The position numbers and the translations under genes are program-made. The notes under the pieces were generated by a model that did not search any database, was not told where the DNA came from, and saw only the letters and a list, made by a program, of their open reading frames with translations. A stretch of 64,000 bases of DNA, taken from contig JBMYND010000002.1 of NCBI GenBank assembly GCA_049597955.1, positions 62,001-126,000 on the forward strand, in the 5' to 3' direction. Positions 34,201 to 42,834 of the stretch are shown here, piece after piece (the first letter of the stretch is position 1; the number at the start of each line of letters is the position of its first letter). The stretch comes from JAYPAN01 sp049597955 (GTDB lineage Bacteria > Pseudomonadota > Alphaproteobacteria > RS24).

Positions 34201-35228
34201 GCCAGCACTGCCAAAAGCCGGTCGCGCAAATCCGGCCAGTCTTCAATTTGCAGGTCAATTTCCAGCACTTGCGTGGCTTCTGCCAAAGCTGCACAAGCAC
34301 TGTGCGGGGGGCTGCCATGCAGGCGCGCCATATCCTTGGCGGTGCTTATCAGGCGCAGATTTTCCGCCGCCGCCCTGTCCAGCAGATTTTGCGCCTGCGC
34401 TTCGCTCAAATTATGATGGTCGGCAAAACCGGTAAATCCGGCAATCTCATATCCGGCATCCAACAGGCTGGTGCGGAATTTTTCCGGATGGGCAATGGCA
34501 CACCAGCCCAGCACTTTATCCGTGCCGGTGGCGGGCGCTTGCGCGATGATATGCCCCCGATAGACCGGTATATTGCGGGTTTCGCAAGCCATATGCAGAC
34601 CGCTCAGCGTGTGGTGGCGCTCTTCGCCCAGCACCAGCACCGCATCGGTATGGTCAAGCGCCACCGGCAAGGGCTGGCGCAATGGCCCGGCCGGCAGCAA
34701 GCGGCCATTGCCAAGCCCGACCGTGCCGTCAACAACCAGCAAATTAAAGGCATGGCGCATGGCGGGGTTTTGAAATCCGTCATCTTTTATCGCCCAGCCA
34801 TGACCATTTTGCGCGGCCATTGCCGCCGTGGCGTGGCGGTCAGCGCCGACATAGACATTAAGCGGTGTTGCGCCATAAGCGGCCAGCATAAGGGGTTCGT
34901 CACCGGCTTGACGCGCCGTATGCTGCACCGGGTCAATTTTCACCGGCCCGGCCAGCGTGCCGCCATAGCCGCGCGATAATATGGCCGGTGTGTTGCCCGC
35001 CGGTTCCGATAAATGCATCGCCAAAAAGCGCACAGTCGGGCTTTTGCCGGCGCCACCGGCGGTGAAATTGCCAACACAAATCACCGGAATGGCAGCAGGG
35101 CGGGGCTTGGTCAGCCGCCGATTTGTCGCTTCCGCCAGCCGATAAAGCATGGCCGCAAGGGTCAAAAGCGGCGACAGCAAAAGCGCCTGCCAGGATTGGC
35201 CGCCCTGCCAGAAATGCGGCTCAGACAT
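34197..35228 (-). CDS. lpxK: Tetraacyldisaccharide 4'-kinase
   Basis: Phosphorylates the lipid A disaccharide at the inner membrane. Start ATG 35228 (MSEPHFWQGGQSWQAL) overlaps the waaA stop by 8 nt; the frame is open to 35330 but that part lies in waaA. 343 residues. An N-terminal membrane anchor lies at about 15-28, the Walker A variant is GNFTAGGAGKSPT, and the catalytic DDGFQNP and VDGTVGLGNGRLLPAGPLR blocks are intact. Third gene of the msbA-waaA-lpxK operon. The stop overlaps that of the M23 gene. Confidence 0.95.
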   Translation of the reverse strand: MSEPHFWQGGQSWQALLLSPLLTLAAMLYRLAEATNRRLTKPRPAAIPVICVGNFTAGGAGKSPTVRFLAMHLSEPAGNTPAILSRGYGGTLAGPVKIDPVQHTARQAGDEPLMLAAYGATPLNVYVGADRHATAAMAAQNGHGWAIKDDGFQNPAMRHAFNLLVVDGTVGLGNGRLLPAGPLRQPLPVALDHTDAVLVLGEERHHTLSGLHMACETRNIPVYRGHIIAQAPATGTDKVLGWCAIAHPEKFRTSLLDAGYEIAGFTGFADHHNLSEAQAQNLLDRAAAENLRLISTAKDMARLHGSPPHSACAALAEATQVLEIDLQIEDWPDLRDRLLAVLA

Positions 35229-36531
35229 TTTCCTGCCGATTTGGGGCCGATGATACAGGCATATAGGGTGCGATAAGCTCAAGCGTGCGCAATGTCGCCC
35301 CGCGCATGGATTTGTCATAATTATCGGCATTGGCGATTAGTGTTTCGACCAGTTCCGGCTCGCTCATCAGCCGGTGAATCGCTTCGGCCAATTGCGGCAC
35401 ATCCTCGACAAACAGCGCCGCCTCATTTTCCCGCAATCGGGTGAAAATCTCTGGAAATGCGCCAATATGCGGGCCAAAGGCAACGCCATTGCCCAGCCTT
35501 GTGGCTTCCAGCGGGTTTTGCCCGCCAACTGGGGCCAGCGTGCCGCCGAGAAAAGCCGCCTTGCCGAGCCGGTAAAACAGCCCCATTTCGCCGAGCGTGT
35601 CGGAAAGATAGATTTGCGTCTCGGCATCGGGCAATTCACCCTTGCTGCGTTGGGCGACTTTATAACCCTTGCCGCGCAAAGAGGCGAGAATATCACCGGC
35701 CCGGTCGGGGTGGCGCGGGGCAATCAATGTCAGCAGTCCGGCATGGCGGTCGGCCAGTAAATCATGCACCTCAGCCGCCATATCTTCCTCGCCCGGATGG
35801 GTGCTGGCGGCCAGCCAGCGTGGGCGCGACCCAATCGCGGCCAGCAATTTGTCCAGCTCGCTTTGTTTGGCCTCCAATGGCTCGGCGTCCAATTTCAGAT
35901 TGCCCGGCAAGGCAATGTTTTTGGCACCGAGTTGTTTCAGATAATTGGCGGTTGTTTCATCTTGGGCAATCAGCAGCGCATAGCAATTCAGCAAATGGGC
36001 GACCGGCGATTTGATTTTCTTCCATTTATTGTAAGAGCGCGCCGCCATGCGGCCATTGACCATGATGAGGGGTATGTTGCGCTTGGCACAGGCCAGCGTC
36101 ATATTCGGCCAAATATCGCTTTCAATGCGCATGGCGACATCGGGCCGCCAATGGTCGAGAAACCGGTTGACCCAAAGATGATAGTCAAGCGGCGCCCATT
36201 GATGGATAAGAAAACCCAGATCCGCCGCTTGTCGCCTTGCCACCAGATTGGCCGCCGTGACCGAGCCGGTGGTCATTAAAAATTGCCGTCCGGGGTCTTC
36301 CGCTTTCAGCCGCAAAATAATATCCATCACCGAAATCGCCTCGCCCATGCTGGCGCCATGAAACCAGATGAGCGGCCCGTCCGGCCTCGGCTTGTCGCTT
36401 ATGCCATAGCGTTCATTGAGCCGCGCCGGGTCTTCTTTTTCACCGGCAATGCGGCGACGCAGCATGCGGGCGATAAAATACGGGCCAAACAGCCGCAAGC
36501 CGAGCCGGTAGAGATGCAAAAACAGCATCAA
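35221..36531 (-). CDS. waaA: 3-deoxy-D-manno-octulosonic acid (Kdo) transferase
   Basis: Adds Kdo from CMP-Kdo to lipid IVA on the cytoplasmic face of the inner membrane. 436 residues. It has an N-terminal hydrophobic helix, GPLIWFHGASMGEAISV (the conserved N-terminal catalytic-base region), then FDAE-like elements, PGNLKLDAEP, and in the GT-B C-domain AFLGGTLAPVGGQNPLEA followed by FGPHIGAFPEI. The start overlaps the msbA stop by 4 nt and the end overlaps lpxK by 8 nt, so the three genes form a tight operon. Confidence 0.95.
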   Translation of the reverse strand: MMLFLHLYRLGLRLFGPYFIARMLRRRIAGEKEDPARLNERYGISDKPRPDGPLIWFHGASMGEAISVMDIILRLKAEDPGRQFLMTTGSVTAANLVARRQAADLGFLIHQWAPLDYHLWVNRFLDHWRPDVAMRIESDIWPNMTLACAKRNIPLIMVNGRMAARSYNKWKKIKSPVAHLLNCYALLIAQDETTANYLKQLGAKNIALPGNLKLDAEPLEAKQSELDKLLAAIGSRPRWLAASTHPGEEDMAAEVHDLLADRHAGLLTLIAPRHPDRAGDILASLRGKGYKVAQRSKGELPDAETQIYLSDTLGEMGLFYRLGKAAFLGGTLAPVGGQNPLEATRLGNGVAFGPHIGAFPEIFTRLRENEAALFVEDVPQLAEAIHRLMSEPELVETLIANADNYDKSMRGATLRTLELIAPYMPVSSAPNRQENV

Positions 36532-38354
36532 TTTTCCCCTTCGTGAAACTGTTTTTCATAAAGCGCCGCATAGCTGCCATTGGCGGCCAGCAAATCTTCA
36601 TGCGTGCCCGATTCCACAACTGCGCCATCTTCCAGCACATAAATCCGGTCAGCATGGCGAATGGTGGACAGGCGATGGGCTATCACCAAAGCGGTGCGCC
36701 CTTTCATCAATTCGTCAAGCGCCTGCTGCACTTGCTGTTCCGAGGCCGTATCCAAAGCTGAGGTCGCCTCATCCAGCAGCAGCACAGGCGCATCTTTAAT
36801 CAGCGCGCGGGCAATCGCGATGCGCTGTTTTTGCCCGCCGGACAGGCGCACACCGCCCTCGCCGACGCGCGTGTCATAACCGTCGGGCAATTCACTGATA
36901 AAGCCATGCGCTGCCGCCTGCTTGGCGGCTTGCTCAATATTGGCGGGCGTCGCATCGGGGCGACCAAAGGCGATATTATTGGCGATTGTGTCATCGAATA
37001 AAAACGGGTCTTGCGTGACCAAGGCCATCGCCTCGCGCAGGCTTTTCAAATGCACTTGCCGGATATTTTGCCCGTCAATTTCAATAGAGCCGGAATCAAT
37101 ATCAAAAAACCGCAAGGACAGGTTGAGCAGGGTCGATTTACCGGAGCCGGATGGCCCAACCAGCGCAATGGTCTGGCCCGATGGCACATCAATGCTGATG
37201 CCATTCAACGCTTGCGTATCGCGGGTTTTATAGCGGAATACCACATTGTCGAACCGAATATGCGCGTCTGTGACTTGCAAATCCACCGCGTCGGGTGCGT
37301 CAAGAATTTCATCGGGATGGTCGAGAATGGCGAAAATCCGGTCGCCCGCCGACACGCCTTCTTGCAAAACGGTCTGGATATTGGCGACCGCCCGCAAGGG
37401 CTGGTAAACCGCCAAAAGCGCGGTGATAAAGCCCATAAACTCACCGGCTGTGAGATTGCCTTGGGTGGATTGATAACCGCCAAAAAAAATAATAATGCCG
37501 ACGGCAATCCCGGCCAGCATTTCAATTGCCGGGCTGGCGGCAATGCGGGCGCGCATGGCGCGCATGGCATATTCCAGCACCCGGTCAATGGTCGTGCCAG
37601 CACGGGCGATTTGGTCATCTTCCTGGCCATAGGCTTTAACAATCCGCACCCCGCCCAAAGTCTCGGCAATCAGCGTGGACAGGCCACCGGTCTCTTCCAG
37701 CCCCTGCCGCGACGCTTTGCGCGTCACCTTGCCGAGCCGCCGCATGGATGCCAGCCCCAACGGAATAACAATAATCGTATAAATCAGCGCCATTTTCCAA
37801 TTCATGTAGAACATGAAACCGGTCAGCGCGAAAACGGTCAGCAAATGGCGCGCCAGATTGATAATCGTTGCTGAAACGCTGTCGCGCAGGCGTATCACAT
37901 CATTCATGAAAATGGCGATATATTCGCCGCTGTGCTGGCTGCTGATATAGGCCAAATCACCGCGCACCAACCGGGCAAATAAATCGCGCTGCATATTGGC
38001 CGTGGTGCGCTGGCCGACATAGGCCATGATAACATTGGAGCCATAAGTGGCCGCACCCTTGACCAGCGAGACGCCTATCACACCGGCAGGTATCAGCACC
38101 AGCATGGCCTCATTACCGGCATTGAACACTTCGTCAATCGCTTGCTGGATAAACCAGGGCAGCGCGCCAGTGGTCGCGGCCACAACCATATTGGCCAGCA
38201 CAGACAGGCCAAGCAGCGCCAGAAACGGCCGCAAATAGCCGCGCAACATACGCTCAATCAGGGCGATGGAGCGCGATTTGCGCTGATGATAGCGCGTCGC
38301 CAGTGCCGCCGCATTTTGCACAGCATTTTGTCCGGTGGTCGCGTCCTGGCTCAC
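36528..38354 (-). CDS. msbA: Lipid A export ABC transporter (MsbA-type permease/ATPase)
   Basis: Flips lipid A-core across the inner membrane. 608 residues as a half-transporter. The six-helix membrane domain covers about residues 40-345 (YLRPFLALLGLSVLANMVV is the first helix). The nucleotide-binding domain has Walker A GPSGSGKSTLLNL, signature LSGGQKQRIAIARAL, Walker B VLLLDEATSALD and H-loop VIAHRLSTI. Gene order msbA-waaA-lpxK with overlapping ends makes the lipid A role more likely than generic drug export. Confidence 0.92.
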   Translation of the reverse strand: MSQDATTGQNAVQNAAALATRYHQRKSRSIALIERMLRGYLRPFLALLGLSVLANMVVAATTGALPWFIQQAIDEVFNAGNEAMLVLIPAGVIGVSLVKGAATYGSNVIMAYVGQRTTANMQRDLFARLVRGDLAYISSQHSGEYIAIFMNDVIRLRDSVSATIINLARHLLTVFALTGFMFYMNWKMALIYTIIVIPLGLASMRRLGKVTRKASRQGLEETGGLSTLIAETLGGVRIVKAYGQEDDQIARAGTTIDRVLEYAMRAMRARIAASPAIEMLAGIAVGIIIFFGGYQSTQGNLTAGEFMGFITALLAVYQPLRAVANIQTVLQEGVSAGDRIFAILDHPDEILDAPDAVDLQVTDAHIRFDNVVFRYKTRDTQALNGISIDVPSGQTIALVGPSGSGKSTLLNLSLRFFDIDSGSIEIDGQNIRQVHLKSLREAMALVTQDPFLFDDTIANNIAFGRPDATPANIEQAAKQAAAHGFISELPDGYDTRVGEGGVRLSGGQKQRIAIARALIKDAPVLLLDEATSALDTASEQQVQQALDELMKGRTALVIAHRLSTIRHADRIYVLEDGAVVESGTHEDLLAANGSYAALYEKQFHEGEN

Positions 38355-38468
38355 CTGATAGCCCCCATCTGGCAGAATTGATTCCCGCAGTTTAGCATAT
38401 TTGTCTGCCCCTGTAGCCGTTGATATAGCCGCCTGTCCGCTTGTTTGGCCGGCTGTCCGGCGGGTAAG

Positions 38469-39806
38469 CTAGAGACCGGCCAATGTCATGCCTTCGACCA
38501 ATAAAGTCGGTGCATTGACCCCTCGGCGAAATTCAAGGTCGGCGGCAGGTGTCAGATTGGCGAACATGTCTTTCAGATTGCCGGCAATGGTGATTTCCGA
38601 AACCGGATAGACAATCTCGCCGCCGTCAATCCAGAAACCGGCCGCGCCGCGACTGTAATCACCGGTCACGCCATTGACACCCATGCCAATCAGCTCGGTC
38701 ACATAAAGGCCGGTGCCAATCTCGGCCATCAGTGTTTCCGGCGATTTGTCACCGGCGGCCATATACAGATTAGTGGCCGAAGGCGAGGGCGGGCCGCCCG
38801 TGCCGCGCGCTGCCCGGCCATTGCTGTGCAGGCCGAGCTGTTTGGCCGTGGACGTGTCGAGCAGCCAATGGCAAAGCCGACCATTTTCAATCGGCGCCAA
38901 TGTCGCCATTGCCAGACCTTCGCCGTCAAAACCGGCCGAGCGCAGGCCGCGCGGGCGCGACGGCTCGTCAATGATTTGCACGGTTTCGGGGAAAATCTGG
39001 CTGTCCATGGCATCGCGCAGAAAACTGGTGCCGCGGGCAATCGCCGCGCCTGAAATCGCCGCTGCAAAATGGCCCAAAATGGAAGCCGAGACACGCGGGT
39101 CGAAAAACACTGCCGCTTTCCGGCTTTCCAATTTACGCGGGTTCAAACGCGCCAAAGTGCGCTCTGCCGTGCGTGTGCCAATCTCATGCGGCGTGTCGAG
39201 GTCGGCCAAATGGCGCGCGCTGTGGCTGGCATAGTCGCGCTCCATTGTGTCGCCTTCGCCGCCGACAACCGCGCAGCTCAGAGAAAAACTGGTGCTTTCA
39301 TAGCTGCCGGCAAAGCCATTGCTGGTGACCAGCGCGGTGGCGCCGCGCCCCCAGCTGGCGCCGGCCCCTTCCGTATTGGTGATGCCGTCATGGGCAAGGG
39401 CGGCGGCTTCGGTTTCGAGCGCCATATTGAGCAATTGCTCGGCGCTTGGCTCATGGCTGTCAGCCAGGTCAAGTTCGGGAAACTCACCGGCCAATTGAGA
39501 CGCCTCAGCCAGCCCACAAAACGGGTCATCGGGGGCGGTGCGTGCCATATCCACAGCGCGTTCGGCCAAGCGCGCCAGCGCGTCTTTATCGACCGCCGTG
39601 CCGGAAACAAAAGCCTGTTTCTGTCCGATGATGGCGCGCAAGCCCAAATCGCGGCTTTCGGCGCGTTCGCTGTCTTCAAGTTCGCCCTTGCGGCAAGACA
39701 AAGACAGGGAGGCGCTTTCCCCGACAATGGCATCGGCGCTGTCGGCACCCAAAGCAAGTGTCATATCAATAATTTGCTGCGCAAGGTCGATATTGCGGTC
39801 TGCCAT
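38469..39806 (-). CDS. pmbA: TldE/PmbA-family subunit of the TldD/TldE metalloprotease
   Basis: Non-catalytic partner of TldD in a heterodimeric protease that degrades unfolded or small peptides and, in some species, matures ribosomal peptides. 445 residues. Typical blocks are SLSCRKGELEDSERAESRDLG, VFFDPRVSASILGHFAAAISG and GVNGVTGDYSRGAAGFWIDGGE, the last being the conserved PmbA C-terminal motif. HExxxH is absent, as expected for TldE. The partner tldD lies 4.4 kb to the right on the same strand. GGAG precedes ATG 39806; the desaturase gene is 21 bp upstream. Confidence 0.94.
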   Translation of the reverse strand: MADRNIDLAQQIIDMTLALGADSADAIVGESASLSLSCRKGELEDSERAESRDLGLRAIIGQKQAFVSGTAVDKDALARLAERAVDMARTAPDDPFCGLAEASQLAGEFPELDLADSHEPSAEQLLNMALETEAAALAHDGITNTEGAGASWGRGATALVTSNGFAGSYESTSFSLSCAVVGGEGDTMERDYASHSARHLADLDTPHEIGTRTAERTLARLNPRKLESRKAAVFFDPRVSASILGHFAAAISGAAIARGTSFLRDAMDSQIFPETVQIIDEPSRPRGLRSAGFDGEGLAMATLAPIENGRLCHWLLDTSTAKQLGLHSNGRAARGTGGPPSPSATNLYMAAGDKSPETLMAEIGTGLYVTELIGMGVNGVTGDYSRGAAGFWIDGGEIVYPVSEITIAGNLKDMFANLTPAADLEFRRGVNAPTLLVEGMTLAGL

Positions 39807-39827
39807 TCAATACTCCGAAAATGGTGA

Positions 39828-40871
39828 TTAGCTATTGGCCGAAAAGCCTTTGTCGAAACTGCCGGATACGCGCCGACGGCTGTTATGGACAATGCCGCCC
39901 GGCCGGTCTTCATCATTGGGTCGCGCGCAGGCGCGCTTCAAAACGTCAAAATAATTCGGCGCCATTTCCATGCGCGGGCCAAAGCCATTGGCGATAAGCG
40001 CCTTATGCATGGCCGACAGGCGATAGCAGGGAATATGCATCAGCAAGTGATGTTCGACATGGTAATTGACCCAATAAGGCGCAAGGAAAAGCCGCGCCAG
40101 CCAGTTGGCCTTGGTGGTGCGCGCATTGCGAAACGGGTCGTCATTATCCGGCACAATCGCATGTTCGGCAATATTGCGCAGTCGCGTAATCGCCATGTGA
40201 TAGGTCAGAAAGGGCAGCACCCAAAACATCAGATAATAAGACCAGTGAAACAAATAGGCACAGGCCGCAAATATAACCGCATTAACCGCCAAGGCAGGCC
40301 CCATGCGCGGCAGAAAATAGCCGATACGCCCCAATAAGCCCAACTCTTTGGGGCCAAAATTATTGGCAAATTGCGCCCGCCTTTGCTGAAAGCCGGTCTG
40401 GCCGGTCAAATCGCGCAGCATTTTGCGGCGCAGGCTTTTGCGGGTAATCGGAAAGGGTTTGGATAAAATCAAATCCGGGTCATCGGGCTGCTGGGTGCGC
40501 GCATGATGTTTCATGTGATAGCTGCGATAGCTTTGCGTGCGCGCCAAAGTCGGCCAGCCGCACAATAAATCACTGGCCCAATTATTCAGGCTTTTGGTGC
40601 GAAACAAAGCCAGATGGGCGGCGTCATGCATCAGCACAGCCAGCCCCAATTGCCGCGCGCCGATAATCATCACTGCCAAAATGAAGGTCAGCGGATTGGG
40701 AAAAACGTAAAACAGCGCCATTGCCCCGAAAATCAGGGCCCATGCATGCGCAATCAGCGCAAAACCGATAAAATCGGAGCGTTTGCGCAGTTTTTCCAAA
40801 GTCGGCGCGTCGAAAAGCTCTTTTGCGGCTATTCGTTTGGCACTTGGATTTATATGATTAGCCATTGCCAT
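39828..40871 (-). CDS. Membrane fatty acid desaturase family protein
   Basis: Di-iron membrane oxygenase of 347 residues with the three histidine boxes: MHDAAHLALF (HxxxH), YHMKHHART (HxxHH) and NYHVEHHLLMHIP (HxxHH). Four hydrophobic helices frame them. The HVEHH form is common to delta-type acyl-lipid desaturases and some carotenoid or sphingolipid hydroxylases, so regioselectivity and substrate cannot be assigned. Two Met codons at 40871 and 40865 are possible starts. The pmbA start is 21 bp downstream and ubiA ends 56 bp upstream of it, all on the minus strand. Confidence 0.88.
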   Translation of the reverse strand: MAMANHINPSAKRIAAKELFDAPTLEKLRKRSDFIGFALIAHAWALIFGAMALFYVFPNPLTFILAVMIIGARQLGLAVLMHDAAHLALFRTKSLNNWASDLLCGWPTLARTQSYRSYHMKHHARTQQPDDPDLILSKPFPITRKSLRRKMLRDLTGQTGFQQRRAQFANNFGPKELGLLGRIGYFLPRMGPALAVNAVIFAACAYLFHWSYYLMFWVLPFLTYHMAITRLRNIAEHAIVPDNDDPFRNARTTKANWLARLFLAPYWVNYHVEHHLLMHIPCYRLSAMHKALIANGFGPRMEMAPNYFDVLKRACARPNDEDRPGGIVHNSRRRVSGSFDKGFSANS

Positions 40872-40927
40872 AAGGCCAATATAGGCTGTTTTGCGGCGCG
40901 TTACCAGTCCCGCTTATTGTGGATGTG

Positions 40928-41848
40928 CTAGAAAATCCCCAATGTCAGCGTGGCGGCGATAATCAATCCGGTATTGCGATTGCTGCGAAACAGTTTCAGA
41001 CATTGCGCCGCATCATCAATATCAAGCCAATAAACCTGCATCGCCAAATGCCAGGCGGTAACCGCCAACCCGACCCAAAACAAAATTGTCATCTGCACAA
41101 GGCTGCCGGCCAGGCCGAGACAGGCCAGCATCAGCGCGTAAAACACGGCAATGGCGGGCCGTGTATATTGGCCGAGCCGCAAAGCCGAGCTTTTGACACC
41201 GATTAGCGCGTCATCTTCCTTGTCCTGATGGGCGTAAATCGTGTCATAGCCCAAAGTCCAGAATATGCCTGCCGCATAAAGCGCCAATGCGGCGGCGGAT
41301 AGGTCGGCGTTAATGGCCGCATAACCCATCAGCGCGCCCCAATTAAATGTCAGGCCGAGAAATAATTGCGGCCACCATGTCAGCCTTTTCATAAATGGAT
41401 AGGCAGCGATAAGCGCCAGCGAGGCGACGCCCAACATGATTGTCGGCCGGTTGAATTGCAACAGCACAACAAGCCCGACAAGGCATTGCGCCGCCAGAAA
41501 CAAAAACGCCGCCCGTTTGCTGACCCGCCCCGATGGCAGCGGACGCCCGGCTGTGCGCGCGACGCGGGCGTCAATATCGGCGTCAATAATGTCATTTATC
41601 GTGCATCCGGCCCCGCGCATGACAAGCGCGCCAAAGGCAAACAGCGCAATCATGGCCGGTTGCGGATAGGCATTGAGCGGCGCCAATGCCAGCGTCATGC
41701 CCCACAGGCAGGGCCAGAATAACAGCCATGTGCCAACCGGTCGGTCGAGCCGCATCAGCTCCGCATAGGCGCGCGCTTGCGGCGGTAAATAGCGCATGAG
41801 CAGGCCGGTTTCGCGGTCGGCCGGAGCCAAAGGGTCATTTTGTGGCAT
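40928..41848 (-). CDS. ubiA: 4-hydroxybenzoate polyprenyltransferase
   Basis: Membrane prenyltransferase of ubiquinone synthesis. 306 residues, eight or nine helices. The two aspartate motifs are visible: NDIIDADIDARVARTAGRPL (first) and YAHQDKEDDALIGVKSSAL (second). LMRLDRPVGTWLLFWPC is the family N-terminal signature. Divergent from rsmE with about 85 bp between starts. Ubiquinone use fits the presence of cytochrome aa3 oxidase further right. Confidence 0.94.
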   Translation of the reverse strand: MPQNDPLAPADRETGLLMRYLPPQARAYAELMRLDRPVGTWLLFWPCLWGMTLALAPLNAYPQPAMIALFAFGALVMRGAGCTINDIIDADIDARVARTAGRPLPSGRVSKRAAFLFLAAQCLVGLVVLLQFNRPTIMLGVASLALIAAYPFMKRLTWWPQLFLGLTFNWGALMGYAAINADLSAAALALYAAGIFWTLGYDTIYAHQDKEDDALIGVKSSALRLGQYTRPAIAVFYALMLACLGLAGSLVQMTILFWVGLAVTAWHLAMQVYWLDIDDAAQCLKLFRSNRNTGLIIAATLTLGIF

Positions 41849-41934
41849 TTGAGTTTTTGCCTGCCTTACGTCATAGTGCCGAGCGATAAATAAGTGACAG
41901 GCATTGGCCCGTCAGCCGATGATTGAGGATAGAC

Positions 41935-42717
41935 ATGCCACGCCAGCGCCCAAACGTCCAGTCACAGCCCGTATATGAGGCGCGCCAAAGGCTGTTTGTG
42001 ACCGAAAGGCTGGTCGCGGGCGCCAATATCAGCCTGACCGGCAATCAAGCGCATTATTTGCGCAATGTGCTGCGCTGCCAGACCGGCGACGCAGTGCTGT
42101 TGTTTAACGGAGCTGATGGCGAATGGCAGGCGCAAATTGAGGCTTTGGGCAAAAAACAGGCCGAGCTTGTCATCGGCACGCAGCACAGGCCGCAAAGCGC
42201 GGGCAGCGATTTATGGCTGCTGGTTGCGCCGGTCAAGCGCGACCGGCTGGATTATTTGGCGCAAAAGGCAACGGAAATGGGGGTGTCGCGGCTGGTGCCG
42301 GTGATAACGCGGCGCACGCAAGGCGGCACGCTGAAACTTGACCGGCTGCGCGCCAATGCCATTGAAGCAGCCGAGCAATGCGGGATTTTGAATGTGCCGG
42401 ACATCGCTGCGCCGCAAAGGCTTGAGGATATTTTGCATGATTGGCCAGCCGACCGGGTTTTGGTGTTTTGTGACGAAACCGCGCCATCAGGCGCAGGCTT
42501 GGCAGGGCCGGGATTGGCAGATATTGAGGACAATATACAAACTGGGCTGGCCGTGCTGGTCGGGCCGGAAGGCGGCTTTGATGCCAGCGAACATGCCATG
42601 CTGAACGCCCATGCCCAAATGCGGCGCTTGAGCCTTGGCCCGCGTATTTTGCGCACGGATACGGCGGTTGTTGCGGCGCTTGCTGTTTTGCAGGCGCGGT
42701 TTGGCGATTGGCGGTGA
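41935..42717 (+). CDS. rsmE: 16S rRNA (uracil(1498)-N3)-methyltransferase
   Basis: SPOUT-class SAM methyltransferase. Start ATG 41935 has TGAGGA 5 nt upstream; a TTG at 41923 is open but overlaps that site. 260 residues: an N-terminal PUA-like part (HYLRNVLRCQTGDAVLLFNG), then the knot with LVAPVKRDRLDYLAQKATEMG, LVPVITRRTQ, AAEQCGI, VLVGPEGGFDASE and LGPRILRTDTAVVAAL. The stop codon falls inside the first copy of a 15-bp tandem repeat. gshA follows 117 bp downstream. Confidence 0.94.
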   Translation: MPRQRPNVQSQPVYEARQRLFVTERLVAGANISLTGNQAHYLRNVLRCQTGDAVLLFNGADGEWQAQIEALGKKQAELVIGTQHRPQSAGSDLWLLVAPVKRDRLDYLAQKATEMGVSRLVPVITRRTQGGTLKLDRLRANAIEAAEQCGILNVPDIAAPQRLEDILHDWPADRVLVFCDETAPSGAGLAGPGLADIEDNIQTGLAVLVGPEGGFDASEHAMLNAHAQMRRLSLGPRILRTDTAVVAALAVLQARFGDWR

Positions 42718-42768
42718 GGTGCCTGGCGTTGAGGTGACTGGCGGTGAGGTGCCTGGCGTTGAGGCTTG
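42709..42768 (+). repeat. Four tandem 15-bp units across the rsmE stop codon
   Basis: Units TGGCGGTGAGGTGCC (42709), TGGCGTTGAGGTGAC (42724), TGGCGGTGAGGTGCC (42739) and the decayed TGGCGTTGAGGCTTG (42754). Units 1-2 and 3-4 also form a perfect 26-bp direct repeat with a 30-bp period. The rsmE stop TGA lies in the first unit. Being 15 bp, the array is codon-phased. Confidence 0.9.
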
Positions 42769-42834
42769 CCGAAAGCCCCAAACGCACCTACATAATTGGC
42801 AACACGCTCATAAAGGGTGTGCAGGAGAATAGTG

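Noticed and set aside
42709..42768. Repeat array as a CRISPR
   Set aside because: Units are 15 bp, tandem, without spacers, and there are no cas genes.
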